Source: Croceitalea sp947503285
GTDB taxonomy: Bacteria; Bacteroidota; Bacteroidia; Flavobacteriales; Flavobacteriaceae
Direction: 5' to 3'
Assembly: GCF_036985505.1 (NCBI RefSeq)
Contig: NZ_BTGQ01000006.1
Span: forward strand, 248,001 to 312,000
Length of the DNA stretch: 64,000 bases
Position numbers and translations under genes: made by a program. The notes under the pieces were generated by a model. That model saw only the letters and a program-made list of their open reading frames with translations. It was not told where the DNA came from and searched no databases. Within the stretch, counting starts at the first letter, position 1, and the number at the start of each line of letters is the position of its first letter. Shown piece by piece: positions 55,668 through 64,000 of the stretch.

Positions 55668-56051
55668 ATGCTCAAGAGCATACATCATATCGCTGTAATC
55701 TGTTCGAATTATCAAAAGTCAAAGCAGTTTTATACCGAGGTCTTAGGTTTGGATATTATCAGGGAAGTTTATCGAGAACATAGGAATTCTTATAAACTGG
55801 ACCTAGCGTTAAATGGACACTACCTTTTAGAACTTTTCTCTTTCCCAAATCCGCCAAAAAGAACCTCTAGACCTGAAAGTTGTGGGTTGCGACATCTCGC
55901 TTTTGAAGTCACCAACATTGAACAAGAAGTGTCTCACTTAAAAAAGCAAGGAGTCAAAACAGAACCCATTAGAGTAGACGAGCATACCGGTAAAAAATTC
56001 ACTTTTTTCGCAGACCCCGATGATTTACCAATAGAACTTTATGAAGGTTGA
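55668..56051 (+). CDS. VOC/glyoxalase-family metalloprotein (YaeR-like)
   Basis: 127 residues. Two beta-alpha-beta-beta-beta modules with metal-ligand positions in IHHIAVIC (His), YLLELFSFP (Glu), LRHLAFEV (His) and LPIELYEG (Glu). This full set and length fit the YaeR/GloA2 type. It lies 17 bp after the M14 peptidase and may be co-transcribed. Glyoxalase-I-like activity is possible but not established for this subgroup. Confidence 0.88.
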   Translation: MLKSIHHIAVICSNYQKSKQFYTEVLGLDIIREVYREHRNSYKLDLALNGHYLLELFSFPNPPKRTSRPESCGLRHLAFEVTNIEQEVSHLKKQGVKTEPIRVDEHTGKKFTFFADPDDLPIELYEG

Positions 56052-56304
56052 TTCCTTTTTTTTAAAGAACGACGTTATTTGAATACCACACGCATCAAAA
56101 TACCAATGTCATCGCATATTATGAATGAAGTAGATACTAAAACCAAGATTTCATTTTACATATTCTCCTAAAAATTCATAAAGCCCGATTTTATGTAGCT
56201 TTAAATATCAAGTATTTGAAAACCAAAATATTAAAACATTAACAATGGTCAACTTGAAAAATGACTAACTTAGTTTAACCCAGTTTTTTAAAAAAACCAC
56301 TGCC

Positions 56305-57588
56305 ATGAAAACATTACAATTTTTAATAGCAACCTGTGCCGCAATTCTGATAAGCGGCAATACCTATGGTTTTCAACAATTGGAAAACAACTTCAAATCT
56401 TACAAAGGCAAGGTTCTTGAAGAGGGCACGAACAAAAAACTTGTTTTTGCTACCATAGCCCTTGAAGGCACCAACATTTCAACCATTTCGAATACCGAAG
56501 GTGAATTTTTATTAAAAGTACCTACAACTATTGATGAAGGGGCAGTTATATTTTCTTTTTTAGGACACGCTACCAGAAAAATCCCATTGCAAGAACTCAA
56601 AAAAGGGAACAACAAAATCGCACTTGAAGTTTTAATATCCGAGTTAGAGGAAGTAAATATTGAAGTACCCAAAGACGTAAAAGCCTTAATCGTCGAAGTA
56701 TTGCGCAAAAAGGGAGACCATTATTTCGATAAACCGACTTTGATGACCGCATTCTACAGGGAAACCATCAAGAAAAGGAGACGTAACGTATCGTTATCTG
56801 AAGCTGTGGTCAATATTTACAAAGCTCCTTACGCCTCGAATAAAAAAGATGCAGTGCAATTGTACAAGGCCCGAAAAAGTACTGATTACAGCAAACTTGA
56901 CACTGTGGCGTTAAAGCTACAGGGAGGACCCTTCAATACCCTTTATGTAGATATCATGAAGTATCCTGAGTATATCTTTGCCGAAGAACAGGTAGACGAA
57001 TATAAATTCAGTTTTGACCGTTCAACGGTAATCAACGATCGTCTTATATATATTATTGACTTCGAACAACATGAAAACATACCTAACCCCCTGTATGCAG
57101 GAAAACTCTATGTCGATGTAGAAAACAAAACACTCTCAAGCGCAGTTTACAAACTTAATATCACGAATAGGGCCTTAGCTTCAAGGTTGTTTGTTCGTAA
57201 AAAACCTGCCAATGTGGATGTTTGGCCCACAGAGGTCGCCTATCGGGTAGATTATAGAAGTAAAAATGGAAAATGGTATTATGGGTACAGCAACGTGCTC
57301 TTGGAGTTCAAAGTGGATTGGGATGATAAATTGTTCAATTCCGTTTATAGCATGACCGCTGAAATGGCGGTGACCGATTGGAAACTAAATACAGACGGAG
57401 CTACCCCAAAATCAAAAGAGCGTATCAAAAAATCAATTATTCTCAACGATGAGGCCATCGGATTTTCAGACGCTGATTTTTGGGGTGAATACAATATCAT
57501 TGAACCCGAAAAGTCTATAGAGTCCGCAATTAGAAAGATCCAAAGGCAATTAAAACGTGCTAAACCAGAACGAGGTAGTTCTAAATAA
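56305..57588 (+). CDS. Exported protein with carboxypeptidase-regulatory-like domain
   Basis: 427 residues. Signal peptide (about 1-23). N-terminal CarboxypepD_reg-like beta-sandwich (about 30-125) with KGKVLEEGTNKKLVFATIALEGTNISTISNTEGEFLLKVP, usual in Bacteroidota outer-membrane systems. The remaining 300 residues are beta-rich, with YRETIKKRRRNVSLSEAVVNIYKAPY and LDTVALKLQGGPFNTLY, a pattern seen in related Bacteroidota proteins (DUF5686-like in part). No TonB-dependent barrel follows. Probably periplasmic or outer-membrane associated; role unknown. Confidence 0.82.
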   Translation: MKTLQFLIATCAAILISGNTYGFQQLENNFKSYKGKVLEEGTNKKLVFATIALEGTNISTISNTEGEFLLKVPTTIDEGAVIFSFLGHATRKIPLQELKKGNNKIALEVLISELEEVNIEVPKDVKALIVEVLRKKGDHYFDKPTLMTAFYRETIKKRRRNVSLSEAVVNIYKAPYASNKKDAVQLYKARKSTDYSKLDTVALKLQGGPFNTLYVDIMKYPEYIFAEEQVDEYKFSFDRSTVINDRLIYIIDFEQHENIPNPLYAGKLYVDVENKTLSSAVYKLNITNRALASRLFVRKKPANVDVWPTEVAYRVDYRSKNGKWYYGYSNVLLEFKVDWDDKLFNSVYSMTAEMAVTDWKLNTDGATPKSKERIKKSIILNDEAIGFSDADFWGEYNIIEPEKSIESAIRKIQRQLKRAKPERGSSK

Positions 57589-57690
57589 GTGGGTTTTAAT
57601 CATTTTTCAAAAACATATCCTAACGAAAACGAGCGTATTAGAAAAGCATGGCCATTACTTTTTATTTCAATGACACGACTCATGAAACTA

Positions 57691-57715
57691 AAAATCCCCT
57701 TTCGGGGATTTTTTT
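57691..57715. terminator. Bidirectional terminator between convergent genes
   Basis: AAAATCCCC (57691-57699) pairs with GGGGATTTT (57704-57712) with a 4-nt loop, followed by T residues on the plus strand and by T residues on the minus strand. It overlaps the last bases of the rocD stop region (57714-57716), so it can serve both genes. Confidence 0.85.
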
Positions 57716-58991
57716 ACACTTCGTAAGCGATAATTGTATTTCTAATGATTTGCACACACTCGAGCAATTGTTCTTTGGTCATTACCAAAGGTGGCGCAAA
57801 ACGAATGATATTACCATGGGTGGGCTTGGCCAACAGACCATTTTCTTTAAGTGCCATACAAATATTCCAAGCCGTAGAACTGTCTTCGGTATCGTTGATA
57901 ACAATCGCATTCAAAAGTCCCCTTCCACGCACTAGACGTACCAATGGTGTCTCTTGAATCAACTTTTCCATTTCACTACGGAACAATCTGCCTAGTTCAT
58001 AAGCATTTTCAGCGAGTCGCTCTTCTTTTACGACTTCAAGGGCCGCCATAGCAACCGAACAAGCCAAAGGGTTTCCGCCAAAAGTAGAACCATGGTTGCC
58101 TGGTCGAATCACTTCCATAACATCATCATTTGCCAATACCGCTGATACGGGAAAAACTCCCCCAGAAATAGCTTTACCCAAAATCAATACATCTGGTTTG
58201 ACATCTGGTGTACCTGAACAATTCTTATCGGTACAAGAACAGTTACCGCAAGTTGCCAACAAACGACCGGTTCTTGCAATACCAGTTTGCACTTCATCGG
58301 CTATAAAAAGTACATTTCTTGATTTACACAATTCGAATGCTTCTTTGATATAGTTCCCATCTGGCACATAAACACCTGCTTCACCTTGAATGGGCTCTAC
58401 CAAGAATGCAGCTACATTTTCATCTTTTAGAACTTCTGAGAGCGCATTGATATCATTATACTGTATCGATACGATACCTGGGGTAAAGGGCCCAAAATTT
58501 TCTGTGGCAACCGGATCATTTGAAGCGGAGATTATGGATATGGTACGGCCATGGAAATTGTTCTGGCAAACCACAATACTTGCTTTATTAGCAGGTATTC
58601 CCTTTTTCTCATATCCCCATTTTCTTGCCAATTTCAAGGCAGTTTCAACAGCCTCAGCACCCGTGTTCATGGGTAACAGTTTGTCGTAACCAAAGAATTC
58701 GGTCGCATACTTTTCAAACTTACCAAGCATGTCGTTGTAAAATGCCCTAGAGGTAAGCGTCAATTTTTCGGCTTGATCCTTTAGCGCGGCAATGATTTTC
58801 GGATGACAATGTCCTTGATTGACCGCTGAATAAGCGGACAAAAAATCATAGTATTTTTTTCCTTCCACATCCCAAACATACACGCCCTCTCCCCTACTTA
58901 ATACCACTGGTAGTGGATGGTAATTGTGTGCTCCGTACTTGTTTTCTAAATCCATCGCCTGTTGCGATGTAAGTTGTTCTAAAACAGCCAT
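57714..58991 (-). CDS. rocD: Ornithine-oxo-acid aminotransferase
   Basis: 425 residues. PLP class III aminotransferase: NTGAEAVETALKLARKWGY, NNFHGRT, LFIADEVQTGIARTGRL, and the PLP lysine in ILGKAISGG. Converts ornithine and 2-oxoglutarate to glutamate semialdehyde and glutamate. An insertion between the DEVQTG and the LGK motifs contains four close cysteines (CGNCSCTDKNC, about residues 246-256), absent from classical enzymes. Single gene with its own terminator. Confidence 0.95.
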   Translation of the reverse strand: MAVLEQLTSQQAMDLENKYGAHNYHPLPVVLSRGEGVYVWDVEGKKYYDFLSAYSAVNQGHCHPKIIAALKDQAEKLTLTSRAFYNDMLGKFEKYATEFFGYDKLLPMNTGAEAVETALKLARKWGYEKKGIPANKASIVVCQNNFHGRTISIISASNDPVATENFGPFTPGIVSIQYNDINALSEVLKDENVAAFLVEPIQGEAGVYVPDGNYIKEAFELCKSRNVLFIADEVQTGIARTGRLLATCGNCSCTDKNCSGTPDVKPDVLILGKAISGGVFPVSAVLANDDVMEVIRPGNHGSTFGGNPLACSVAMAALEVVKEERLAENAYELGRLFRSEMEKLIQETPLVRLVRGRGLLNAIVINDTEDSSTAWNICMALKENGLLAKPTHGNIIRFAPPLVMTKEQLLECVQIIRNTIIAYEV

Positions 58992-59043
58992 TTTAAATAG
59001 TGTTTAAAATTTATAAAATAACCATTCCTGCGATACCTTTATC

Positions 59044-59067
59044 CTTTCGGATCCCGAAAGTGTCGGG
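59044..59067. repeat. Palindromic element CTTTCGG-ATC-CCGAAAG with a second half-repeat
   Basis: CTTTCGG (59044-59050) and CCGAAAG (59054-59060) form a perfect 7-bp inverted repeat; CCCGA at 59053-59057 also pairs with TCGGG at 59063-59067. No T-run follows, so it is not an obvious terminator. GC-rich palindromes of this kind occur as dispersed repeats in flavobacterial genomes; only one copy was noticed here. Confidence 0.5.
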
Positions 59068-59161
59068 GCGAAAATTCAGCGTGGGAGAGAAATCATCCCT
59101 AGTAGAATCGCTAAAATAATCAATATTTTCAAATACCTAATCGTCATTTTCGAGTTGCATT

Positions 59162-59539
59162 TTATTTTTTACTTAAAATAGAAACCTGTAATTCTAGACG
59201 TTTTAGTTCCCTTAAAATATCATTTTTATTCATTTGCATCCAAACATAAAGTTTGATAAAAGCCATAAATGACCAGCATAAAAACCCAGCTGCCGTCCAT
59301 TTAATAAGCGCGTTGGTTTCATCGGTCTTAAAAAATTGGATACAACAATACACAAATAGTACAAAAAAGATCAAGTTCATGAGGTTCATAAAGATAACCA
59401 ACCACCCTGTTTTACCTTTAAACGTCTCACCGATCTTTTGAAAAAGGTTTTGCTCTTCAAGTGCATCATAAAACTCCGCTTCTTCTTTAGAAAGCGCCTC
59501 TTTTATCAAATCATCTATTTTCTCTGATTTTTTATTCAT
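59162..59539 (-). CDS. Membrane protein downstream of ECF sigma factor (DUF6768-like)
   Basis: 125 residues. A charged N-terminus (MNKKSEKIDDLIKEALSKEEAEFYDALEEQ), two membrane helices (about 45-68 and 80-98) and a C-terminal amphipathic helix. It begins 4 bp after the sigma-factor stop. The pattern matches DUF6768-type proteins usually found after ECF sigma genes in Bacteroidota, so an anti-sigma-like or signalling role is likely but unproven. Confidence 0.8.
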   Translation of the reverse strand: MNKKSEKIDDLIKEALSKEEAEFYDALEEQNLFQKIGETFKGKTGWLVIFMNLMNLIFFVLFVYCCIQFFKTDETNALIKWTAAGFLCWSFMAFIKLYVWMQMNKNDILRELKRLELQVSILSKK

Positions 59540-59543
59540 AATC

Positions 59544-60086
59544 CTATTTTTTTAGTAATAATTTCATTTTTTCCCTTGCCCTGAAAAGACGTGTCTTAAC
59601 AGTGCTTACACTTACTTTTGTAATCGCGCTTATTTCTTTTAGACTATATTCTTCCAAATAAAACAGCTTAAGCACTATTCGTTGGTCAGCGGGCAATACG
59701 GTTAGGGCATTCAGAACGATTTGAATTTGTTCTTCTCGGGTAGCTGCTTCATTTAAATCAACTACGTTATTTACCCAATGGTTTTCATCTAGACCTTTTG
59801 TAAACTTCTTTCTTCTTTTAATACTATCTAGGGCCTTTCGGCTAATAATGGTCAAAACCCAACTGCCAAAACTGTCGGCATCCCTTAATAGATGGATTTT
59901 AGCCATTACGGTGCGCCAGGTATCTTGGGTGATATCCTCTGCCAATCCCCAATCATGGGTGTAGCGATAGGCTTGAACACATAATTTTTTGTTCCACCTT
60001 TCAAACAAAAGGGCTAAAGCTTTCTTATCCCCTGATTGATACGAAATCACCAATAATGAATCCAATATTTTAGCGGGATTTCCCAT
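59544..60086 (-). CDS. ECF-type RNA polymerase sigma factor
   Basis: 180 residues from ATG 60086; a start at 60107 adds seven residues. Region 2 contains EDITQDTWRTVMAKIHLLRDADSFGSWVLTIISRKALD; region 4 has LPADQRIVLKLFYLEEYSLKEISAITKVSVSTVKTRLFRARE with the helix-turn-helix. Co-transcribed with the DUF6768-like membrane protein. Together they form the second sigma/membrane-protein module in this window. Confidence 0.93.
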   Translation of the reverse strand: MGNPAKILDSLLVISYQSGDKKALALLFERWNKKLCVQAYRYTHDWGLAEDITQDTWRTVMAKIHLLRDADSFGSWVLTIISRKALDSIKRRKKFTKGLDENHWVNNVVDLNEAATREEQIQIVLNALTVLPADQRIVLKLFYLEEYSLKEISAITKVSVSTVKTRLFRAREKMKLLLKK

Positions 60087-60178
60087 AGTCCATATAATAT
60101 AGACCATCTAAACCCAAAAAGGTTCCCCTATTTTGAAAATCCTATTTTGATTGGAATGGAAACAGCTCAAAAACTGCT

Positions 60179-60186
60179 TATTTTTG
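60179..60186 (+). promoter_or_regulatory. -7 promoter element immediately before rlmD
   Basis: TATTTTTG matches TAnnTTTG and ends 4 bp before the rlmD ATG at 60191. A transcript initiated here would be leaderless or nearly so. A TTG at 60151-60153 lies 25 bp upstream, farther than usual. Confidence 0.5.
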
Positions 60187-60190
60187 CGGA

Positions 60191-61609
60191 ATGCGAAAAA
60201 AGAACAAAAGGCAAGTATTTGAAAAAATAGAGGTCGTTGATGCCGGCGCGAAGGGAAAAACCGTTGCAAAAGCACCAGATGGAAGGGTGATATTTTTGTC
60301 AAATACGGTGCCAGGCGATGTGGTCGATGTTCAAACCACTAAAAAGCGTAAGGCATTTTTCGAAGGGGTTGCTATTCATTTTCATGAATACTCCGACAAA
60401 AGAACGGAATCGGTTTGCGAGCACTTTGGGGTCTGTGGAGGTTGTAAGTGGCAGCATATGGGTTATCAACACCAATTATTCTACAAACAAAAGGAAGTTG
60501 AGAATAATCTGCTTCGTATCGGTCATATCGAATTACCCAAACCGGCACCTATATTGGGTTCTGAAAAACAGTACTTCTATCGCAACAAAATGGAGTTCTC
60601 TTTTTCAGATAGCCGATGGTTGACCTTAGAGGAAATAAATTCGAATGTTGATATAAAAGACAAAAACGCCCTTGGTTTTCATATTCCCGGTATGTGGGAT
60701 AAAATCTTGGATATCAAGAAGTGTCACCTACAGCAAGACCCATCGAATGCGATAAGGCTGACAACCAAATTATTTGCAGAACAAAATGACATGCAATTCT
60801 TCAACCCAAGAAAACAAGAGGGACTTCTGCGCACCATGATTATTAGAACCTCTTCAATCGGTGAGCTAATGGTCATAATTCAGTTTTATGATGATATTGA
60901 GGAAAAAAGGGAATTATTGTTAAACCATTTACAAAACACTTTTCCTGAAATTACATCGTTGCAATACCTTATCAATAGAAAACCAAACGACACCATTTAT
61001 GACCAAGATATTATCTGCTACTCCGGCAGGGACCATATTTTTGAGGAAATGGAAGGGCTTCGGTTCAAGATTAATGCAAAATCATTCTATCAAACCAATT
61101 CTGAACAGGCCTACGAGCTTTACAAAATCACTAGGGATTTTGCAGGGTTAACCGGTAATGAATTGGTATATGACCTTTACACAGGCACGGGTACGATAGC
61201 ACAATTCATCTCAAAAAAAGCTAAAACAGTGATTGGTATTGAGTCAGTGCCTGAGGCAATTGCAGATGCCAACTCAAATGCCACGCTTAATGGTATTACC
61301 AATACCACCTTCATTGTCGGTGATATGAAAAACGTTTTTACTGATGATTTTATAGCCCTACACGGGGTTCCAGATGTAATCATAACCGACCCCCCTAGAG
61401 ATGGTATGCATAAATTAGTTGTTGAACAATTGTTAAAAGTGATGCCAGAAAAAATAGTTTATGTAAGTTGCAATAGCGCAACACAAGCAAGGGACCTGGC
61501 TTTGATGAAAGCATATTATAAAGTGGAAAAAATGCAAACAGTAGATATGTTTCCCCAAACACATCACGTCGAAAACGTGGTGCTTTTACGCAAAAGAACT
61601 TCTTTATAA
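60191..61609 (+). CDS. rlmD: 23S rRNA (uracil-5-)-methyltransferase RlmD
   Basis: 472 residues. N-terminal TRAM domain (about 8-70), the 4Fe-4S cysteines in CEHFGVCGGCKWQH with a later Cys in DIKKCHL, and the Rossmann methyltransferase with YDLYTGTGTIAQF, ESVPEAI, DPPRDGMHK and the catalytic Cys in YVSCNSATQARDL. Methylates U1939 of 23S rRNA. Followed after 4 bp by the DUF6452 lipoprotein, a conserved flavobacterial arrangement. Confidence 0.96.
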   Translation: MRKKNKRQVFEKIEVVDAGAKGKTVAKAPDGRVIFLSNTVPGDVVDVQTTKKRKAFFEGVAIHFHEYSDKRTESVCEHFGVCGGCKWQHMGYQHQLFYKQKEVENNLLRIGHIELPKPAPILGSEKQYFYRNKMEFSFSDSRWLTLEEINSNVDIKDKNALGFHIPGMWDKILDIKKCHLQQDPSNAIRLTTKLFAEQNDMQFFNPRKQEGLLRTMIIRTSSIGELMVIIQFYDDIEEKRELLLNHLQNTFPEITSLQYLINRKPNDTIYDQDIICYSGRDHIFEEMEGLRFKINAKSFYQTNSEQAYELYKITRDFAGLTGNELVYDLYTGTGTIAQFISKKAKTVIGIESVPEAIADANSNATLNGITNTTFIVGDMKNVFTDDFIALHGVPDVIITDPPRDGMHKLVVEQLLKVMPEKIVYVSCNSATQARDLALMKAYYKVEKMQTVDMFPQTHHVENVVLLRKRTSL

Positions 61610-61613
61610 AATT

Positions 61614-62120
61614 ATGAAGAGAATTCTTGCCATCGCAATATTAACCTTAATGGTCTTCCATTTTTCATCTTGTGAAAAAGATGATATTTGTGTTGAGGGG
61701 GATACCCCGCTTTTGGTTCTTGGTTTCTTTGACCAAGAGGATCCCGAAAATGAAAAAAACGTTCCTTCCTTAAGGATTCTGGCATTTGAACCCATTACTA
61801 CCATTTCTTCATTCAATGACAGAACCAACGTAGATTCGATTGGGGTACCTTTAAGGATTGATACCAACGCTACCAGCTTTCTGCTCATTACGAACTCGGC
61901 TGATGACGAAGATGGCATGGAAACCGGAAATATAGATACCCTGACATTCAATTATGAGGTAAATGAAGAATTTATATCAAGGGCATGCGGATTTATTGCC
62001 AATTACAATGCAATCGATACGATAAGACAGGTGTCTTCAGAAAATTGGATTCAAAAAATTGAGATTATTCAACCAGATGTAACAAGATCAAATGCCATAC
62101 ATGTCAAGATATTTCATTAG
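61614..62120 (+). CDS. DUF6452-like lipoprotein
   Basis: 168 residues. The lipoprotein signal ends FSSC (Cys20). The mature start EKDDICVEGDTPLLVLGFFD is characteristic of the DUF6452 family, which is typically encoded after rlmD. A second cysteine at about 136 may pair with the early one. Beta-rich, function unknown. It overlaps the next gene. Confidence 0.85.
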   Translation: MKRILAIAILTLMVFHFSSCEKDDICVEGDTPLLVLGFFDQEDPENEKNVPSLRILAFEPITTISSFNDRTNVDSIGVPLRIDTNATSFLLITNSADDEDGMETGNIDTLTFNYEVNEEFISRACGFIANYNAIDTIRQVSSENWIQKIEIIQPDVTRSNAIHVKIFH

Positions 62121-62868
62121 TCTTTTTTTTGGTATGCTTTTTACCTTGGGCATTTCGCAAGAAAGTAAACCTATTGATCTACAATCAAAAGATACCATTC
62201 AGCGAACAGAAAGATATGGTCTACGTGTTGGTATTGACTTAAGCAGACCTATACTGTCTTTTATAGATAATAATTACACCGGTTTAGAATTTGTGGGCGA
62301 CTATAGGTTGAAGGACAAACTGTATATCGCCGCAGAAATCGGAAACGAAGAAAGAACACAGACCGAAGACTTAGATGGAATCGATTTATATAATTATACC
62401 ACCAATGGAAGTTATATAAAACTAGGTGTTGATCATAACACCTATAAAAACTGGTTTGGTGAGCAAAACTTGGTTACTATTGGGGGACGCCTTGCATTTA
62501 GTAGTTTTAGTCAGACCTTGAACAACTTCCGTATTTATGAGACAAATCGCGATTTCAATGAAGAGACGTTTTTTCAATTGGGTACCGAACCTCAAGAGTT
62601 TAGTGGTCGAACGGCGGCATGGCTTGAATTCGTTTTGGGCTACAAGGCAAGATTATTCGGTAATCTTTATGGTGGTGTTAGTATTCGGTTAGCATATCTC
62701 GTCAGTAATAGTGATGAAGAAGGCTTTCCAAACCTTTGGATACCCGGTTTCAATAAAGTAACGGATGGAAGTAATTTTGGTGTCGGTTATAACTATACGA
62801 TATCTTATTTTTTACCCCTTTATAAAAAAGCCAAAAAAAAGAAAAAAGAAATGCCTAATAGCAACTAA
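62101..62868 (+). CDS. DUF6048-like outer-membrane protein
   Basis: 255 residues from ATG 62101 (an ATG at 62092 is also in frame), overlapping the DUF6452 gene by 20 bp. Signal peptide (about 1-20), then an amphipathic beta-strand pattern with Gly-aromatic pairs such as FVGDYRLKDKLYIAAEIG, NFGVGYNYTISYFLPLYKK. Probably a small outer-membrane barrel. The lysine-rich C-terminus is unusual for a barrel. Function unknown; translationally coupled to DUF6452. Confidence 0.82.
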   Translation: MSRYFISLFFGMLFTLGISQESKPIDLQSKDTIQRTERYGLRVGIDLSRPILSFIDNNYTGLEFVGDYRLKDKLYIAAEIGNEERTQTEDLDGIDLYNYTTNGSYIKLGVDHNTYKNWFGEQNLVTIGGRLAFSSFSQTLNNFRIYETNRDFNEETFFQLGTEPQEFSGRTAAWLEFVLGYKARLFGNLYGGVSIRLAYLVSNSDEEGFPNLWIPGFNKVTDGSNFGVGYNYTISYFLPLYKKAKKKKKEMPNSN

Positions 62869-62897
62869 TACGTTGTCCCTTCTTCTTTTTTAGCTGA

Positions 62898-64000
62898 CTA
62901 ATTAAACTTGGCCTTTTTACTACCGGAATACATTTCATATCGCACCAAACGGGATTCCAATTTACCATTAAATGTCTTTATTTTTCGACTGGGTCGCAGA
63001 CCAACATATTTAAGTGCCAGTAAGTTAGACGTAATCATCCACGCATCAGTTGCAGGATACCCCTTTTTCAAGGTATCGCCTATTTTTCCATAAAAGGTCT
63101 CTTCATCAATATTCAACCGCTCGCCATAAGGTGGATTAAAAACGAGATGAAGTTTTGCTTCAGATTCTTTTTCAGTTCTAAAGAAGTCCTTTCGCTCCAC
63201 CTTTATATATTCAGAAAGGTTGGCATTCTCAACATTTTCCTCTGCTTTGCGAGTTGCTGAGGGGGCTTTGTCATAGCCCACGATTTGGTGTTCAAACTCG
63301 CGGGTTTGATTTAATCTAGATGTTATTATTTTCTGATAAAGTATATCGTCAAAATCATGCCAATTTTGAAATGCAAAAGTGGCCCTATTAATATTTGCCG
63401 GTATATTACATGCGATCATTGCCGCCTCAATCAAAAAAGTACCACTACCGCACATAGGGTCTAAAAAATCGGTTCTTCCATCCCAACCACTATGAAGCAA
63501 TAAACCAGCGGCCAAGACTTCATTTATTGGTGCAATATTCGTTGCAATACGATATCCACGTTGATGTAATGAAGCACCTGAACTATCCAATGATACCGTA
63601 CAATCATTATTGTAAATATGGATGTTAATACGAACATCTGGCTTACCAGTGTTCACAGAGGGTCTTTGGCGCTCCGTGTCCCGAAATTTATCCACCAAAG
63701 CGTCTTTCGAGCGTTGCGAGACAAAAAGTGAATTATTAAATACATCAGAATGCATGGTAGTGTCAAAAGCAAAGGTTTGACTACTACTAAAGCATGATGC
63801 CCAATCTATATTATACAGCTCACGATAAAGCTGTTTTTCATTGAACACCTTAAAGGTTTTAATCGGCTTTAATATCTTCAAAGCTGTTCGTAATGAAAGA
63901 TTTGCTTTATACATAAAACCTGTATCCCCTTCAAAAGATACATTTCTCACCCCTTCTTTTACATGACTTGCCCCCAAATTTCGCAATTCCTTTGCAAGAA
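62898..64000 (-). CDS. THUMP-domain 23S rRNA methyltransferase, RlmL type (5' end outside window)
   Basis: The frame is open from the stop at 62898 to the right edge (about 367 residues); the true start lies just beyond, missing perhaps 15 residues. An apparent TTG start at 63986 is only a leucine codon. THUMP domain about 1-150, then the methyltransferase fold with FLDPMCGSGTFLIEAA and the catalytic NPPYGERL motif. RlmL methylates G2445 (N2) of 23S rRNA. It lacks the C-terminal RlmK half found in enterobacterial fusions. Confidence 0.9.
   Translation of the reverse strand, partial: LAKELRNLGASHVKEGVRNVSFEGDTGFMYKANLSLRTALKILKPIKTFKVFNEKQLYRELYNIDWASCFSSSQTFAFDTTMHSDVFNNSLFVSQRSKDALVDKFRDTERQRPSVNTGKPDVRINIHIYNNDCTVSLDSSGASLHQRGYRIATNIAPINEVLAAGLLLHSGWDGRTDFLDPMCGSGTFLIEAAMIACNIPANINRATFAFQNWHDFDDILYQKIITSRLNQTREFEHQIVGYDKAPSATRKAEENVENANLSEYIKVERKDFFRTEKESEAKLHLVFNPPYGERLNIDEETFYGKIGDTLKKGYPATDAWMITSNLLALKYVGLRPSRKIKTFNGKLESRLVRYEMYSGSKKAKFN

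Overview
This window is chromosomal DNA from a member of the Bacteroidota, almost certainly family Flavobacteriaceae; the genus cannot be fixed from this sequence. The reasons are an AT-rich composition, weak or absent Shine-Dalgarno sequences, several -7 promoter elements of the form TAnnTTTG, many short-signal lipoproteins, Bacteroidota-type families (DUF4129/DUF4350/DUF58 cluster, DUF6452, DUF6048, DUF6515), bacillithiol synthesis (BshC), and the gene order RlmD-DUF6452-DUF6048. Genes are dense and on both strands. No rRNA, tRNA, CRISPR array, prophage or intact insertion sequence was seen.

Layout. 1-4.3 kb: glycogen/alpha-glucan genes (GH31 alpha-glucosidase, running off the left edge, and branching enzyme GlgB). 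4.4-7.7 kb: a collagen-like lipoprotein, lipoprotein MsrB, dihydrolipoyl dehydrogenase and a small DUF3817 protein. 7.8-10.7 kb: a PQQ-type sugar dehydrogenase lipoprotein, AroQ and two small outer-membrane barrels. 10.8-19.8 kb: XerD-type recombinase, GH13 glucosidase, type II NADH dehydrogenase, exported M20 amidohydrolase, an ECF sigma factor with a membrane partner, an acyltransferase, and a NUDIX/cyclophilin pair whose divergent start codons overlap. A tandem array of the heptamer TTAGTGG follows the cyclophilin stop codon.

20.0-27.5 kb holds a tightly packed envelope cluster: TRIC channel and RDD protein on one strand, then SpoIIM-like, membrane protein, DUF4129, DUF4350, MoxR ATPase and DUF58 on the other, with overlapping or abutting genes. 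28.3-35.4 kb is a looser, apparently accessory region: two S41 peptidases, two beta-lactamase-fold serine hydrolases and an AraC regulator. It contains a decayed fragment of a nitronate monooxygenase gene whose intact relative lies at 35.6-36.5 kb in the same orientation, which suggests an old segmental duplication or insertion.

35.6-50.7 kb is mostly core: nitronate monooxygenase, MnmA, a three-domain fasciclin lipoprotein, DUF6515 protein, YidC, CTP synthase, an exported sugar isomerase-like protein, and a guaA operon that continues into a five-LysM protein, OsmC and a HExxH protein. 50-64 kb: beta-phosphoglucomutase, a PNPOx-like protein, BshC, a large M14 carboxypeptidase, a VOC protein, a carboxypeptidase-regulatory-like protein, ornithine aminotransferase with a cysteine-rich insert, a second ECF sigma module, RlmD with DUF6452 and DUF6048, and an RlmL-type methyltransferase running off the right edge.

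No clearly new defence or mobile system was found. The least understood parts are the MoxR/DUF58 cluster, the duplicated hydrolase region, the heptamer array, and a strong hairpin with no gene to terminate.
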